A stretch of 64,000 nt of DNA from Ignavibacteria bacterium (GCA_041649015.1 JBAZNU010000003.1:310001-374000), one strand, 5' to 3'. Counted from the first letter of the stretch, positions 55,216 through 63,896 are shown. Made by a program: numbers and translations. The notes: generated by a model not told the origin, from the letters alone.

Positions 55216-55242
55216 AAATATTATTATTTGAGAATAATATTT
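55216..55242. promoter_or_regulatory. AT-rich inverted repeat in a divergent promoter region
   Basis: AAATATTATT at 55216-55225 and AATAATATTT at 55233-55242 form perfect 10-bp arms around a 7-nt loop. The element lies between the divergent starts of the 607-residue membrane protein gene and the S9 peptidase gene. It could be a protein-binding site; being all A/T, it may also have arisen by chance. Confidence 0.35.
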
Positions 55243-55263
55243 CCCAAAATTATTAATATTTGA

Positions 55264-55280
55264 ATTGTAACTGTTACAAT
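55264..55280. promoter_or_regulatory. 17-bp palindrome upstream of the S9 peptidase gene
   Basis: ATTGTAAC-T-GTTACAAT is a perfect inverted repeat with 8-bp arms and a single central base, ending 35 bp before the ATG at 55316. The shape fits a dimeric repressor or activator site. No regulator gene is adjacent. Confidence 0.4.
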
Positions 55281-55315
55281 AACAAGATATTTTTAAAGAT
55301 AATTAAATTCACATT

Positions 55316-58084
55316 ATGAAAAATCTTTTACTTGCTATAATTCTTTTCATGTTTTCCTGCAGTTTGATAAATGCTCAGGAAACAGGTGTACTTACAGGAG
55401 AGAAGAAGATACTTGACCATTCGGTTTATAACGACTGGAAGCGACTTGAGAATATAAAGATTTCTAATGACGGAAAGTTTACAACTTTTGAGGTTAACAA
55501 ACAGAAGGGAGACGGCGTTCTTAATCTAAAGAACTTACTGAATGATGAGGAATTAATCATTCCGCGAGGTTACGAAAGTTCGTTTTCTTCGAGCAGTGAA
55601 TATGCTGTGTTTAAAATCAAGGTACCGGAAGATTCGCTAAGAAAGCTCAAACTTGCAAAGAAGAAGAAAGAAACATTCCCGAAGGATTCGCTGGGGATAG
55701 TTTTGCTGAATGATATTAAGAAGCCGGGTTCGAAGTATTCGGGGCTTATCTCATTCAAGCTGCCGGAAGAGAGCAGCCAGCTTGTTGCATTTATGCGGGC
55801 ACCGGAGGGTATGAAGAAGGATACTGTTTCTAAGAGTGATATTGATGTTTATGAACTGAATGTACTTAATCCCGTAACGGGCAAGAATAAAACATTCAGC
55901 AACGTGTATGAATATAATTTTTCAAAGAACGGAGACGCACTTGTTTATTTATCGCTGATAAAGGGCAAGGTTGATACGACAAAAGTATTCGTTTTAAAGA
56001 AGGATGCTGAGAATCCCGAGCTGCTTTTTTCAAAAAAGGGTTACGGCAAAGATATTACGGTTGACACAAAGGGTGGGCAGGTTGCGTTTATTCATTCGCC
56101 CGATACTGCAAAGGTTAAAAGGTACGGACTTTATTTTGGTGATACAAAGTCAGTCAGTATGATTGCCGATAACAACAGTTCTTTTCTAGAAACAGAATGG
56201 GAAGTAAGCCCGTACACTGATTTGATGTTTTCGGAAGACGGCAGCAAGCTTTATTTCCATACTGCTCCAAAGCTGCAGCCGGAGCCGAAGGACACGCTGC
56301 TTGATGAGGAAAAGCACAAAGTGGATGTCTGGAATTATCAAGACCCATTCCTTCAGACACAGCAGCTTCACGATCTTGAGAAAGCAAAGAAGCAGAAATT
56401 TCTTGCCGTTTATGATATAGGGCAGAAGAATATTTTACAGATTGAAGACGAGAAGTTTGAAACGGTGAAGTATCCGAGGAACGGCAACACGGATTACTAT
56501 CTCGGCATTGACGAGAATCCTTACAAGCGTTCGCAGTCATGGATTCAGCCGGAGCAGAAGGATATTTATTCTATTAATTTTAAGAATGGAAGCAGGGTGC
56601 TTGTAGCAGAAGGCGTGCAGTATAACGAATCGCTTTCGCCCACGGGGAAGTTTATTGCGTGGTTTGATAACGCTGACAGTTCTTTTTACGTTTACAACAA
56701 TCAGAACGGCACAAAGATGCAGCTTACAAATAATGCAACAGTTAAATTTTATGATGAGCTGAATGATGTACCGAACATTCCCAATCCTTACGGCATTGCG
56801 GGATGGACAACGAATGATGAGTATGTGCTGGTTTATGACAGGTTTGATGTTTGGAAAATTCCTACAGGCGGCAGCTCAGAACCAGTAAAGCTTACAAACG
56901 GCAGAGAAGGTAACACTGTTTACAGAATACAGAGAATTAATTTTGACTCAACAAACATAGGGCTTGATGAAGTGCTTTTAATAAAAGGAATCAATGAAAC
57001 AAACTGGAAAGAAGAATTCTGGTCTGCGACTGCAGACAAGGGGTTACAGAATAAGCTGATTGCTCTTGACAACAAGTTTGTTTCTTTATTCAAAGCGAAG
57101 AAATCGGACAAGCTCGTATTCCAGAAATCTTCTTACACGGAGTTTCCTGATTTATGGAAATCGGATATGAGCTTTAAAGAAATTAAAAAGATAACCGATG
57201 CAAACCCTCAGCAAAAGGAATATTATTGGGGAACGGTCGAACAGGTTTACTGGAAAGACTCGGCGGGCGTTGAGCAAAGGGGACTTCTGCTGAAGCCCGA
57301 GAACTTTGACCCAAGCAAAAAGTATCCGATGATAGCCTATTTCTACGAGAAATCATCAGACAGGTTTCATTCACATACCATTCCAAATCCGAGTCGTTCT
57401 GTAGTGAACTTTCCGTTGTATAACAGCAACGGTTACATAATTTTTATGCCCGATATATCTTACAAAATCGGATATCCCGGCAAGGGTGCATTCAATGCGA
57501 TTGTCAGCGGTGCAAAATATCTTGCCGATACATATTCATACATTGACAGGGACAATATAGGTTTGCAGGGTCAGAGCTGGGGCGGTTATCAGGTTGCGTA
57601 TTTGGTTACGCAGACTGATTTCTTCAAGGCGGCAATGTCGGGTGCACCAGTTTCAAACATGACGAGTGCATACGGAGGCATCAGATGGGAATCGGGAGTG
57701 AACAGAATATTTCAATATGAAAGAGAGCAAAGCAGAATCGGCGGAACGCTCTGGGAAAAGTTTGATTTATTCGTTGAGAACTCACCTCTATTCTTTGCTG
57801 ACAAAGTAAACACTCCGCTTATGATAATGGCTAACGACGGCGACGGTGCAGTGCCGTGGCAGCAGGGGATAGAATTTTTTGTTTCGCTAAGGCGGCTGGG
57901 CAAAATCGTTTACATGGTGAACTACAACGGCGACGAACACAATTTAATGAAGTGGCCTAACAGGGTTGATTTATCAATACGCATGAAGCAGTTCTTCGAC
58001 CATTATTTAAAGGGCGAGCCGATGCCGTTATGGATGAAAGACGGAGTGCCCGCAGTAAAGAAAGGACTCATAAACGGGTACTGA
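55316..58084 (+). CDS. Exported S9 family (prolyl oligopeptidase-like) serine peptidase
   Basis: The 922-residue protein has a signal peptide (MKNLLLAIILFMFSCSLINA). A large beta-propeller-type N-terminal region of about 650 residues follows (for example WEVSPYTDLMFSEDGSKLYF), then an alpha/beta hydrolase domain. The catalytic triad can be placed: Ser754 in LQGQSWGGYQ, Asp843 in NDGDGAVPWQQG and His875 in NGDEHNLMKW. The enzyme would cut short peptides in the periplasm or outside the cell. It is longer than typical S9C members (about 650-700), which I attribute to the enlarged propeller region. Its 3' end and flank (57968-58132) are repeated at 58716-58872. Confidence 0.93.
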   Translation: MKNLLLAIILFMFSCSLINAQETGVLTGEKKILDHSVYNDWKRLENIKISNDGKFTTFEVNKQKGDGVLNLKNLLNDEELIIPRGYESSFSSSSEYAVFKIKVPEDSLRKLKLAKKKKETFPKDSLGIVLLNDIKKPGSKYSGLISFKLPEESSQLVAFMRAPEGMKKDTVSKSDIDVYELNVLNPVTGKNKTFSNVYEYNFSKNGDALVYLSLIKGKVDTTKVFVLKKDAENPELLFSKKGYGKDITVDTKGGQVAFIHSPDTAKVKRYGLYFGDTKSVSMIADNNSSFLETEWEVSPYTDLMFSEDGSKLYFHTAPKLQPEPKDTLLDEEKHKVDVWNYQDPFLQTQQLHDLEKAKKQKFLAVYDIGQKNILQIEDEKFETVKYPRNGNTDYYLGIDENPYKRSQSWIQPEQKDIYSINFKNGSRVLVAEGVQYNESLSPTGKFIAWFDNADSSFYVYNNQNGTKMQLTNNATVKFYDELNDVPNIPNPYGIAGWTTNDEYVLVYDRFDVWKIPTGGSSEPVKLTNGREGNTVYRIQRINFDSTNIGLDEVLLIKGINETNWKEEFWSATADKGLQNKLIALDNKFVSLFKAKKSDKLVFQKSSYTEFPDLWKSDMSFKEIKKITDANPQQKEYYWGTVEQVYWKDSAGVEQRGLLLKPENFDPSKKYPMIAYFYEKSSDRFHSHTIPNPSRSVVNFPLYNSNGYIIFMPDISYKIGYPGKGAFNAIVSGAKYLADTYSYIDRDNIGLQGQSWGGYQVAYLVTQTDFFKAAMSGAPVSNMTSAYGGIRWESGVNRIFQYEREQSRIGGTLWEKFDLFVENSPLFFADKVNTPLMIMANDGDGAVPWQQGIEFFVSLRRLGKIVYMVNYNGDEHNLMKWPNRVDLSIRMKQFFDHYLKGEPMPLWMKDGVPAVKKGLINGY

Positions 58085-58132
58085 TAATCTGTTATAAAGA
58101 GATATTCTCGTCTGAAATGTGTCAGAGCTTTT
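57968..58132 (+). repeat. Duplicated S9 peptidase tail, copy A (intact gene)
   Basis: The last 39 codons of the S9 peptidase gene plus about 50 bp of 3' flank are closely matched by 58716-58872. The match runs from GATTTATCAAT through the shared stop context AAACGGGTACTGAT to GAAATGTGTCAGAGCTTTT. It ends abruptly after 58132. Confidence 0.9.
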
Positions 58133-58237
58133 ATGGTGTTCAACGATGATGGCTTTATTTAAAAAATCAGCACTAAGACTTACATCTATATTGATTTAAA
58201 ATTCAATAAATGAAACATGTTCATATAATATTTCAAA

Positions 58238-58734
58238 ATGAATAACTATAAAATCGTACTACCATTGTTTGTTATAATGTTATTATTCTTCGGGTTGTTT
58301 CAATCATGCAGCGAGGATAATCCCATAATTCATTCAATGATCCGGTAGTTATTGATAGTAATCTGTTCGATTGGAAATTAGATACTTTTTTAGTTCATCC
58401 ATTTAAATATTTCTATGTTGCAGATACAAATAATATTTATATTGCTGGAAAACCCGCCTCGGTTCACATAAATAACGGATTGATACAACATATCAATCAT
58501 AATGACAATGATTTTTATGCTACCTGTATGACAGGTACTAATGCAAATAATGTATTTATAGGCGGTGGTTCTCTTTAGACAAGCAATTCAAAGTTGAAGC
58601 GTTGGAATGGTAGCAGTATTGTTGATATAACTATGCCTATTGACTCTTCATTTAGAATTGTTAGAATGGAATCCCTTTCAGATAATGAAATCTGGATGTC
58701 AACAGCAAGTAATACGATTTATCAATTCGAATGA
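58238..58734 (+). pseudogene. Disrupted lipoprotein gene with propeller-like sequence
   Basis: ATG at 58238 opens a lipoprotein signal (VLPLFVIMLLFFGLFQSCSE), but the frame stops at 58346-58348. Shifting by -1 near 58325-58335 restores a reading frame (NDPVVIDSNLFDWKLDTFLV, then YVADTNNIYIAGKPASVHIN). This frame runs to an in-frame TAG at 58576-58578 and continues beyond it (LKRWNGSSIVDITMPIDSSF) to TGA at 58732-58734. The later part has the alternating pattern of exported beta-propeller proteins. One frameshift and one nonsense codon make it non-functional as read. A sequencing error could explain one lesion but hardly both. Its 3' end runs into the S9 tail repeat. Confidence 0.7.
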
Positions 58735-58872
58735 AGCAGTTCTTCGACCACTATCTGAAAAGCGAGCCAATGCCCCATTGGATTAAAGACGGAGTGCTCG
58801 CTGTAAAGAAAGGACTTATAAACGGGTACTGATGTAAGTAGATATTCTCGTCTGAAATGTGTCAGAGCTTTT
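58716..58872 (+). pseudogene. Remnant 3' end of a second S9 peptidase copy (repeat copy B)
   Basis: From 58731 the frame reads MKQFFDHYLKSEPMPHWIKD and then GVLAVKKGLINGY with a stop, nearly the same as the end of the intact S9 peptidase (MKQFFDHYLKGEPMPLWMKD). Many differences are synonymous (for example CACTATCTG versus CATTATTTA), so the fragment comes from an older paralogue that evolved as a gene, not from a recent copy error. Everything upstream of the tail is missing and replaced by the broken lipoprotein gene. Confidence 0.85.
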
Positions 58873-59069
58873 GTAATACTTTTGGAATTACTGTAGCCTG
58901 TCATCGCTACTCGTGATAGGATGTTAATATAGCAGATTAAACTTGTTGATGAGTTTAAAATTATACTGAGAAGAACTTTTACCGCAATCCACGAGTTAAA
59001 AGGAACTGCTATTAAAGAAAAACTTTTACTTCATGCTCATCGCGAATATCACAGAATACAATGCATTAA
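58873..59069. other. Short non-coding stretch after the S9 remnant
   Basis: The plus strand is open from about 58940 into the next gene without an ATG (DEFKIILRRTFTAIHELKGT). This may be a decayed fragment, but it matches no family I recognise. No promoter or RNA was identified. Confidence 0.35.
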
Positions 59070-59414
59070 TTATTTTTTTATTTCACTGCGACATTCAGTT
59101 CCTGGAGGCAAGCAATTTAACCCCGTAGGCGGATTAAAATTATTATCACGCCATATCTCACGACAACAAGCGCAGGTAATAATTTTTTCAACTTCTATAC
59201 CATTTTCAAAGCATAAATAGCTCACCAAATCAGTTGGATTTGAACAGATTTGTATAAATGGATTAAATATATTACAACAAGGTAAATTTCTTGTTGAATC
59301 TAAGGTCACATTGTTGTTTGCTTTGGGTGTAACATTAGCTTCAGAATGGTTATGGCCAATGAACAGAACAACTATGACACCAGCTAATAAAAAGAAACTT
59401 AAAATAATTCTCAT
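59070..59414 (-). CDS. Small cysteine-rich exported protein
   Basis: The 114-residue protein has a hydrophobic N-terminus (MRIILSFFLLAGVIVVLFIG) that is a signal peptide or membrane anchor. The rest contains nine cysteines: a CC pair (LPCCNIF), single Cys in IQICS and YLCFE, the cluster CACC (ITCACCREIW), then LNCLPPGTEC. Several disulfides or a metal site are likely after export. No family is recognised. It is divergent from the T9SS cargo gene at 59534 and sits in a region of broken and duplicated genes, so it may be a recent acquisition. A small start codon region with ATG at 59414 is the only good choice. Confidence 0.55.
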   Translation of the reverse strand: MRIILSFFLLAGVIVVLFIGHNHSEANVTPKANNNVTLDSTRNLPCCNIFNPFIQICSNPTDLVSYLCFENGIEVEKIITCACCREIWRDNNFNPPTGLNCLPPGTECRSEIKK

Positions 59415-59533
59415 ATTGACTTGACTTTTAATTAAATATTAATATAATTTTAATTGGAATAAAAATGAATGTCAAGTCAAATTAAATAAATTACTAATAC
59501 AAAAAATTTTAAAATTATTTAAGGAAATAAGTT

Positions 59534-60871
59534 ATGAAAACAAAACTATTTTTAGTAGCGACAATAATATTTGTACAAATCATGATTTGTGGAACCGCAA
59601 TTTCACAATCCCTATCATGGAAAAAGTGTTCAAATATCCCTTCGTTTACGAATCCGTACGATGCGTATGACGACATAGCTTTTATAAATACGTTGACGGG
59701 ATGGGTAAACCATCACAGCGGGAAAGTTTACAAGACAACGAACGGAGGGATTGACTGGATATTAATATTTAATGATTCATCATATTATTTTTCAAATAAA
59801 CTATCGTTCTTGAACGAATTAACTGGATGGAGCGGATTAACAAATGGTCTTTGTAAAACAACAAATGGAGGTGTAAGCTGGACAAAGCAGAATATTCCAT
59901 CGATGAGCGGTATATCATTTCCGGGGATATCGGTTGTGAATTCAAACTTAGTTTATGTTTGCGGAAATTCCCAAGGTATACCAAAGATTGCAAAAACTAC
60001 GGATAATGGAACTACATGGTCTGTTACCAGCATAAATTTGTTATTAAACGGAGTATACGATATTAAGTTTTTTAATGAAAACATAGGATTAGCAGCGGGT
60101 TACAAGAACGGAAATTACCTCATAAACTCTAATGGCTCGATACTATATACAAGTAACGGAGGTGCGAATTGGTCGAACAGATACACAACAAATGCTGTGG
60201 GAGTTAATGCGTCAAAAATATTTTTTAACTATGACAATTCAGTAGGAGGAGTAGTTATTGAAGGTGCAGTAACACCATCAGTTTTTCTAAAAACATTAGA
60301 TCAGGGATCAACTTTCAGCGAGATTGCGTTTACTAATTCATCGTACATTTCACAGGCGATTGGTTTCAAGAATTCAAATATAGGTTGGGTAGGAGGTTCC
60401 AAATTAACGAATGCTCCTATTTATTATACTGTTAACGGCGGAAATTCTTTTGATACTGTTAGATGGGGACGAAATATTACTTCCTTCGTATTTGTAAATG
60501 ATACAATTGCCTTTGCATCCGGATATAATATTTATAAGTATTCAAACGGATCTGATGTAGGAATTGGGAATAACAATGAAGAAATCAGAAGTTATTATCT
60601 CTCACAGAACTATCCAAATCCATTTAATCCTTCGACTAAAATAAACTATGTGTTACCAAATCGAGGGTTTGTTTCATTGAAAGTCTATGATAACAATGGC
60701 AGAGATATACAAACCCTTTTGAATGAAAATCTTAATGCAGGGACTTATAGTGTCGAATTCAACGGAGAAGGATTATCGAGTGGTATTTATTTCTATAAAA
60801 TAGATGTCCGCAGCAGCAGTTCTTCGATAGGAAAATTTACGGATGTGAAGCGTATGGTGCTTGTAAAATGA
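59534..60871 (+). CDS. Exported YCF48/BNR-like beta-propeller protein with T9SS sorting domain
   Basis: The 445-residue protein has a signal peptide (MKTKLFLVATIIFVQIMICG). Repeats of the photosystem-assembly/BNR type follow: KVYKTTNGGIDWILI, GLCKTTNGGVSWTKQ, KIAKTTDNGTTWSVT, ILYTSNGGANWSNR and IYYTVNGGNSFDTV. These build a propeller of about six or seven blades. The last 85 residues are a T9SS type A sorting domain (LSQNYPNPFNPSTKINYVLP, LKVYDNNGRDIQTL, SGIYFYKIDV, ending in MVLVK). It would be secreted to the surface through T9SS and is a possible substrate of the PorU-like sortases in this window. AAGGAAA lies about 8 nt before its ATG. Confidence 0.9.
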   Translation: MKTKLFLVATIIFVQIMICGTAISQSLSWKKCSNIPSFTNPYDAYDDIAFINTLTGWVNHHSGKVYKTTNGGIDWILIFNDSSYYFSNKLSFLNELTGWSGLTNGLCKTTNGGVSWTKQNIPSMSGISFPGISVVNSNLVYVCGNSQGIPKIAKTTDNGTTWSVTSINLLLNGVYDIKFFNENIGLAAGYKNGNYLINSNGSILYTSNGGANWSNRYTTNAVGVNASKIFFNYDNSVGGVVIEGAVTPSVFLKTLDQGSTFSEIAFTNSSYISQAIGFKNSNIGWVGGSKLTNAPIYYTVNGGNSFDTVRWGRNITSFVFVNDTIAFASGYNIYKYSNGSDVGIGNNNEEIRSYYLSQNYPNPFNPSTKINYVLPNRGFVSLKVYDNNGRDIQTLLNENLNAGTYSVEFNGEGLSSGIYFYKIDVRSSSSSIGKFTDVKRMVLVK

Positions 60872-61364
60872 TTTTGCATAAATAGCCCTTTATTTACATC
60901 AACTGAGAATAATTTGCTAAAGTCAGGAAAAGTCGATTTATGTCTCATATCTAAAACGGTACAAAATTTCTTTTCCCCTTGACTTTTCTATCTATTTTTA
61001 GAACATTTACTTATCATGATTATTCAAAATAGTCATATTGGATTGACTTGCTGCTTAAGATTTATAAAAAAGAAGCCTACTATAACTTCCTGTAAATACA
61101 CTTAATTATTTTATCATCCCATAAACGTCCCATGAACATCCCATTAACATGCCTTGTCTATACCATGTTCTAAGCCTGCAGGCAGGATGCCCGTAGTCCG
61201 CGCGCAGCCTGCATCAGGCATCAAATATGCAGTAACAAGTATTATTTAAGCTTATTTTATGGAAAACGTACAAAATCAGCATTAAAATGTTAGTTTGGAG
61301 ACTATATATTCAGGTTTAAGATCTCCCGTGAGGGGGTTGTGGTAGTAAAGAGGGAAGTCAAAGA
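60872..61364. other. Non-coding stretch with 11-bp tandem repeats and a GC-rich island
   Basis: No gene is seen. At 61118-61150 three 11-bp units follow each other: CCCATAAACGT, CCCATGAACAT, CCCATTAACAT. At about 61170-61222 there is a GC-rich island in an AT-rich setting, holding the palindrome GCCTGCAGGC (61174-61183) and the hairpin GCCTG-CAT-CAGGC (61207-61219). The island looks like a small interspersed repeat. Confidence 0.5.
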
Positions 61365-61400
61365 AAAAGGGTTTGTAACAGTGTTGTTACAAACCCTTTT
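61365..61400 (-). terminator. Strong hairpin terminator of the YKSEA-repeat protein operon
   Basis: AAAAGGGTTTGTAACA (61365-61380) and its exact complement TGTTACAAACCCTTTT (61385-61400) form 16-bp perfect arms around the loop GTGT. On the minus strand the stem ends 8 bp after the stop at 61409 and runs into TTTTTCTTT, a classical intrinsic terminator. On the plus strand it also ends in TTTT, so it could work in both directions. Confidence 0.85.
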
Positions 61401-61408
61401 GGTAAAAG

Positions 61409-61738
61409 CTAATTATTCCAGCCGGCTTCGCTTTTATATTTTGTGAAATACACAATGATATCGGCTTCGCTCTTGTACTCAGTGAAGTAGATTTGCCAGT
61501 CGGCATCTGATTTATATTTAGTATAATACCAAATACCACTCATTGGGGCTGCTTCGCTTTTATACTTACTTTCATAAACAATCAGGTTCGCTTCGCTTTT
61601 GTAACGCGAAACATAAATTATCTTATCAGCTTCACTTTTATATTTAGTGATGTAAACAATCTGAGATTGAGCGTCTTTAACTTCGCCGAATGCAAACAAA
61701 GCGGCAAAGAGAGTAAATACTAATAAAAACTTTTTCAT
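61409..61738 (-). CDS. Exported six-repeat YKSEA protein (DUF6150/Septknot-like)
   Basis: ATG at 61738 gives a signal peptide (MKKFLLVFTLFAALFAFGEV). Longer readings begin inside the upstream gene. The mature part of about 85 residues is almost only repeats of about 12-18 residues, each ending Y-K-S-[ED]-A: ITKYKSEADKIIYV, SRYKSEANLIVYES, KYKSEAAPMSGIWY, YTKYKSDADWQIYF, TEYKSEADIIVYF and TKYKSEAG. This pattern matches the small Bacteroidota family I recall as DUF6150 or Septknot, which forms a compact closed repeat fold; the recall is not verified. It lies 4 bp after the propeller-like gene and ends at a strong terminator. Confidence 0.75.
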   Translation of the reverse strand: MKKFLLVFTLFAALFAFGEVKDAQSQIVYITKYKSEADKIIYVSRYKSEANLIVYESKYKSEAAPMSGIWYYTKYKSDADWQIYFTEYKSEADIIVYFTKYKSEAGWNN

Positions 61739-61742
61739 AGTA

Positions 61743-63389
61743 TTAGAGATTAATTTCAACAAAATAAACTTTATCATCTTTTTGAGCAAGGAATGATATA
61801 ACCCCTTTTTTATCGTCAAGTTTAAGATTGTTCACAGAATTATATTCGGCAATTTTTTGTCCGTTTTTAAAGAGTATATTATTGCCGGATTTACCATCGG
61901 TTCCGTAATTATAACCCGTATAGTAGAAATCATTATTATACATTTTCAAGTCAGCAATGAATTCGAATTCAGGTGATTTCCATGATTTACCTACGGCGTA
62001 ATACTTGGTGATAGATTCGCCTTCAGCTCCCGTTATATTACTTGTTGCGACATAAACATAGTCGTTGAAATCATTAACGAGCAAGAAAGCAGGTTCGTAC
62101 TCGCCGACATACATATTATCATAAGGACCAAACTTTTCATTACCAATAATATAATAACTTTTATTCGGGATATTTTTTTCGTAGTCACCGTAAATCATTG
62201 CAGTGTAAGAAAGCGTACCTAATTTATTTACGCTAAAAGAACCAATGCTTGAGTATGTATCGTATGATATTTTTGTTTTACCTTTGTACAAAGATGTGTT
62301 ATAATTAACGTCAGATACGTAATAATATGGAGTATCGTCATTGAAGAAATTTATATTCCAGATTGAGTTTGCAGAAGCAAATTCTTTTCCGTCAATGAAC
62401 AGTTTGGTTACATAAGTACCATCTTTAAGTGTGTCTGTGCCAGTATAAACAAGTTTGCCCGAGGGGGTGAACAGAATATCATAAGCACCTTTTGAGAAGT
62501 TTTTGCTTACAATCTCACTGCCTTTAACAATGTATGCATCAGATGGAAACTCCACGTCGAAATCTTCAGAAGCAGAATAAACAGGAATGTTATCTTTATC
62601 AAAAGCATTTGAGAGATATATTGAAGCAAATCTGGAATACTTTTTATCTCCCTGTACGACAAAATAATAATTTTTCCCGTTGACAATTTCTTTTGCGACA
62701 AAACATACGTTTCCTTCTTTATCTTCGTAGGTGCTATAATACTGTATTTCATCATAAGGTCCGTATTCCTTCTCACCAACAACGAATACATGTTTACCGT
62801 TTTTACTTGCTGCATAGTACTCTTTTCCAGTTTTTGTGAAACCTATTTCGAAAGCGGGTTCACCTTCGCCGTAAACCTTCTTGGCTGCGGCAAGAAAGAT
62901 AGTATCATAACTTTTGCCGTATTCGAGTTGTTCGGATGCAAAACTATACTTTACCCTTGTGTCCTTACCATTTTGGTAAGCAATAAAATAAATTCCATCA
63001 TCTTTTTTCACGAGAGGGGTTTGAATGTTGCTGCTTGACAGTATTTCCATACCGTTTCTTAAAAGGAAATAATCAGCAGTGTAATTTTCATCGTTTGAAG
63101 TAATGATAGCAACGGCGAAATAGTTTCCAGAGTTATCGTAAACAATATCATATGTCTGGAAATAGCTGTACTCTTTTGAGTCGCCTTTATTGCTAGTGAT
63201 ACGGGTTTTTTGAGTTACGGTATCATAAATTGCGTAAACAAACGAGCCGGTATTTTCGTCATAGTTAAAATCGTACATAGTATATGGGTCTGATTTTAGA
63301 TTATCATAGACCAGTTTTTCCTTAACATTCTGGGCATAAATGACGCCGGTAAAAAGCACAAGAAATAATAATAGTGTTAGTTTTTTCAT
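61743..63389 (-). CDS. Exported beta-propeller-like repeat protein, function unknown
   Basis: The 548-residue protein has a signal peptide (LTLLLFLVLFTGVIYAQ). Its body is built of short beta-strand repeats with aromatic and glycine turns. Recurring phrases are VGEKEYGPYDEIQYY, VQGDKKYSRFASIY, FIDGKEFASANSIW, IGNEKFGPYDNMYV and LFKNGQKIAEYNSV, spaced by roughly 60-70 residues, which suggests a multi-blade propeller. There is no T9SS sorting domain, so it is probably periplasmic or secreted another way. It forms an operon with the YKSEA-repeat protein downstream. No function can be given. Confidence 0.72.
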   Translation of the reverse strand: MKKLTLLLFLVLFTGVIYAQNVKEKLVYDNLKSDPYTMYDFNYDENTGSFVYAIYDTVTQKTRITSNKGDSKEYSYFQTYDIVYDNSGNYFAVAIITSNDENYTADYFLLRNGMEILSSSNIQTPLVKKDDGIYFIAYQNGKDTRVKYSFASEQLEYGKSYDTIFLAAAKKVYGEGEPAFEIGFTKTGKEYYAASKNGKHVFVVGEKEYGPYDEIQYYSTYEDKEGNVCFVAKEIVNGKNYYFVVQGDKKYSRFASIYLSNAFDKDNIPVYSASEDFDVEFPSDAYIVKGSEIVSKNFSKGAYDILFTPSGKLVYTGTDTLKDGTYVTKLFIDGKEFASANSIWNINFFNDDTPYYYVSDVNYNTSLYKGKTKISYDTYSSIGSFSVNKLGTLSYTAMIYGDYEKNIPNKSYYIIGNEKFGPYDNMYVGEYEPAFLLVNDFNDYVYVATSNITGAEGESITKYYAVGKSWKSPEFEFIADLKMYNNDFYYTGYNYGTDGKSGNNILFKNGQKIAEYNSVNNLKLDDKKGVISFLAQKDDKVYFVEINL

Positions 63390-63473
63390 GTATTTATTTT
63401 AATTATTTGATATGATAATAAACCTTATTTTATCTAATTTGTTCCCAATAACTGAATTTATTTTCATAAAACG

Positions 63474-63896
63474 CTATACACCGAAGACTGTTACGACAAT
63501 ATTTCTGCTGCCGCCCCTATTTCGATGTTCACAAAGATAAATTCCCTGCCATGTTCCGAGATTAAACCTTCCATTTGTCACGGGAATGTTAACACTTGAT
63601 CCTATTAATGTAGATTTAATATGCGAGGTCATATCGTCTGAACCCTCGAGTGTATGCAAATAAAAGTCAGAATCTTCAGGAACGGTTTCATTAAAAAACG
63701 ATTCCATATCCTGTCTGACAGTCGGGTCAGCATTTTCGTTTATAGAAATTGATGCCGAAGTGTGTTTTATGAATATATTAGCAACACCTTTTGTAATGTC
63801 GCGTAATTCAAAAAGATTACCCAGGATTTCATTAGTGATAAGATGAAACCCTCTCGGGCGGGATTCTAACGATATTTCTTTTTGAATTAATTTCAT
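63474..63896 (-). CDS. YjbQ/UPF0047 family protein
   Basis: The 140-residue protein has the UPF0047 signature set: GVANIFIKHTSASISINENA near residue 38, DMESFFNETVPED, DDMTSHIKSTLIGSSVNIP and the end motif GTWQGIYLCEHRNRGGSRNI. The histidine cluster binds a metal in crystallised members. Some homologues are reported to have thiamine-phosphate synthase side activity, hence the database name, but the true role is unsettled. It is cytoplasmic, has its own minus-strand promoter space on the right, and lies 84 bp upstream of the propeller-like gene. Confidence 0.93.
   Translation of the reverse strand: MKLIQKEISLESRPRGFHLITNEILGNLFELRDITKGVANIFIKHTSASISINENADPTVRQDMESFFNETVPEDSDFYLHTLEGSDDMTSHIKSTLIGSSVNIPVTNGRFNLGTWQGIYLCEHRNRGGSRNIVVTVFGV

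Noticed and set aside
58940..59069. Open plus-strand frame after the S9 remnant (DEFKIILRRTFTAIHELKGT)
   Set aside because: It has no start codon, runs antisense into the cysteine-rich gene, and matches no recognised family; at most a decayed fragment.
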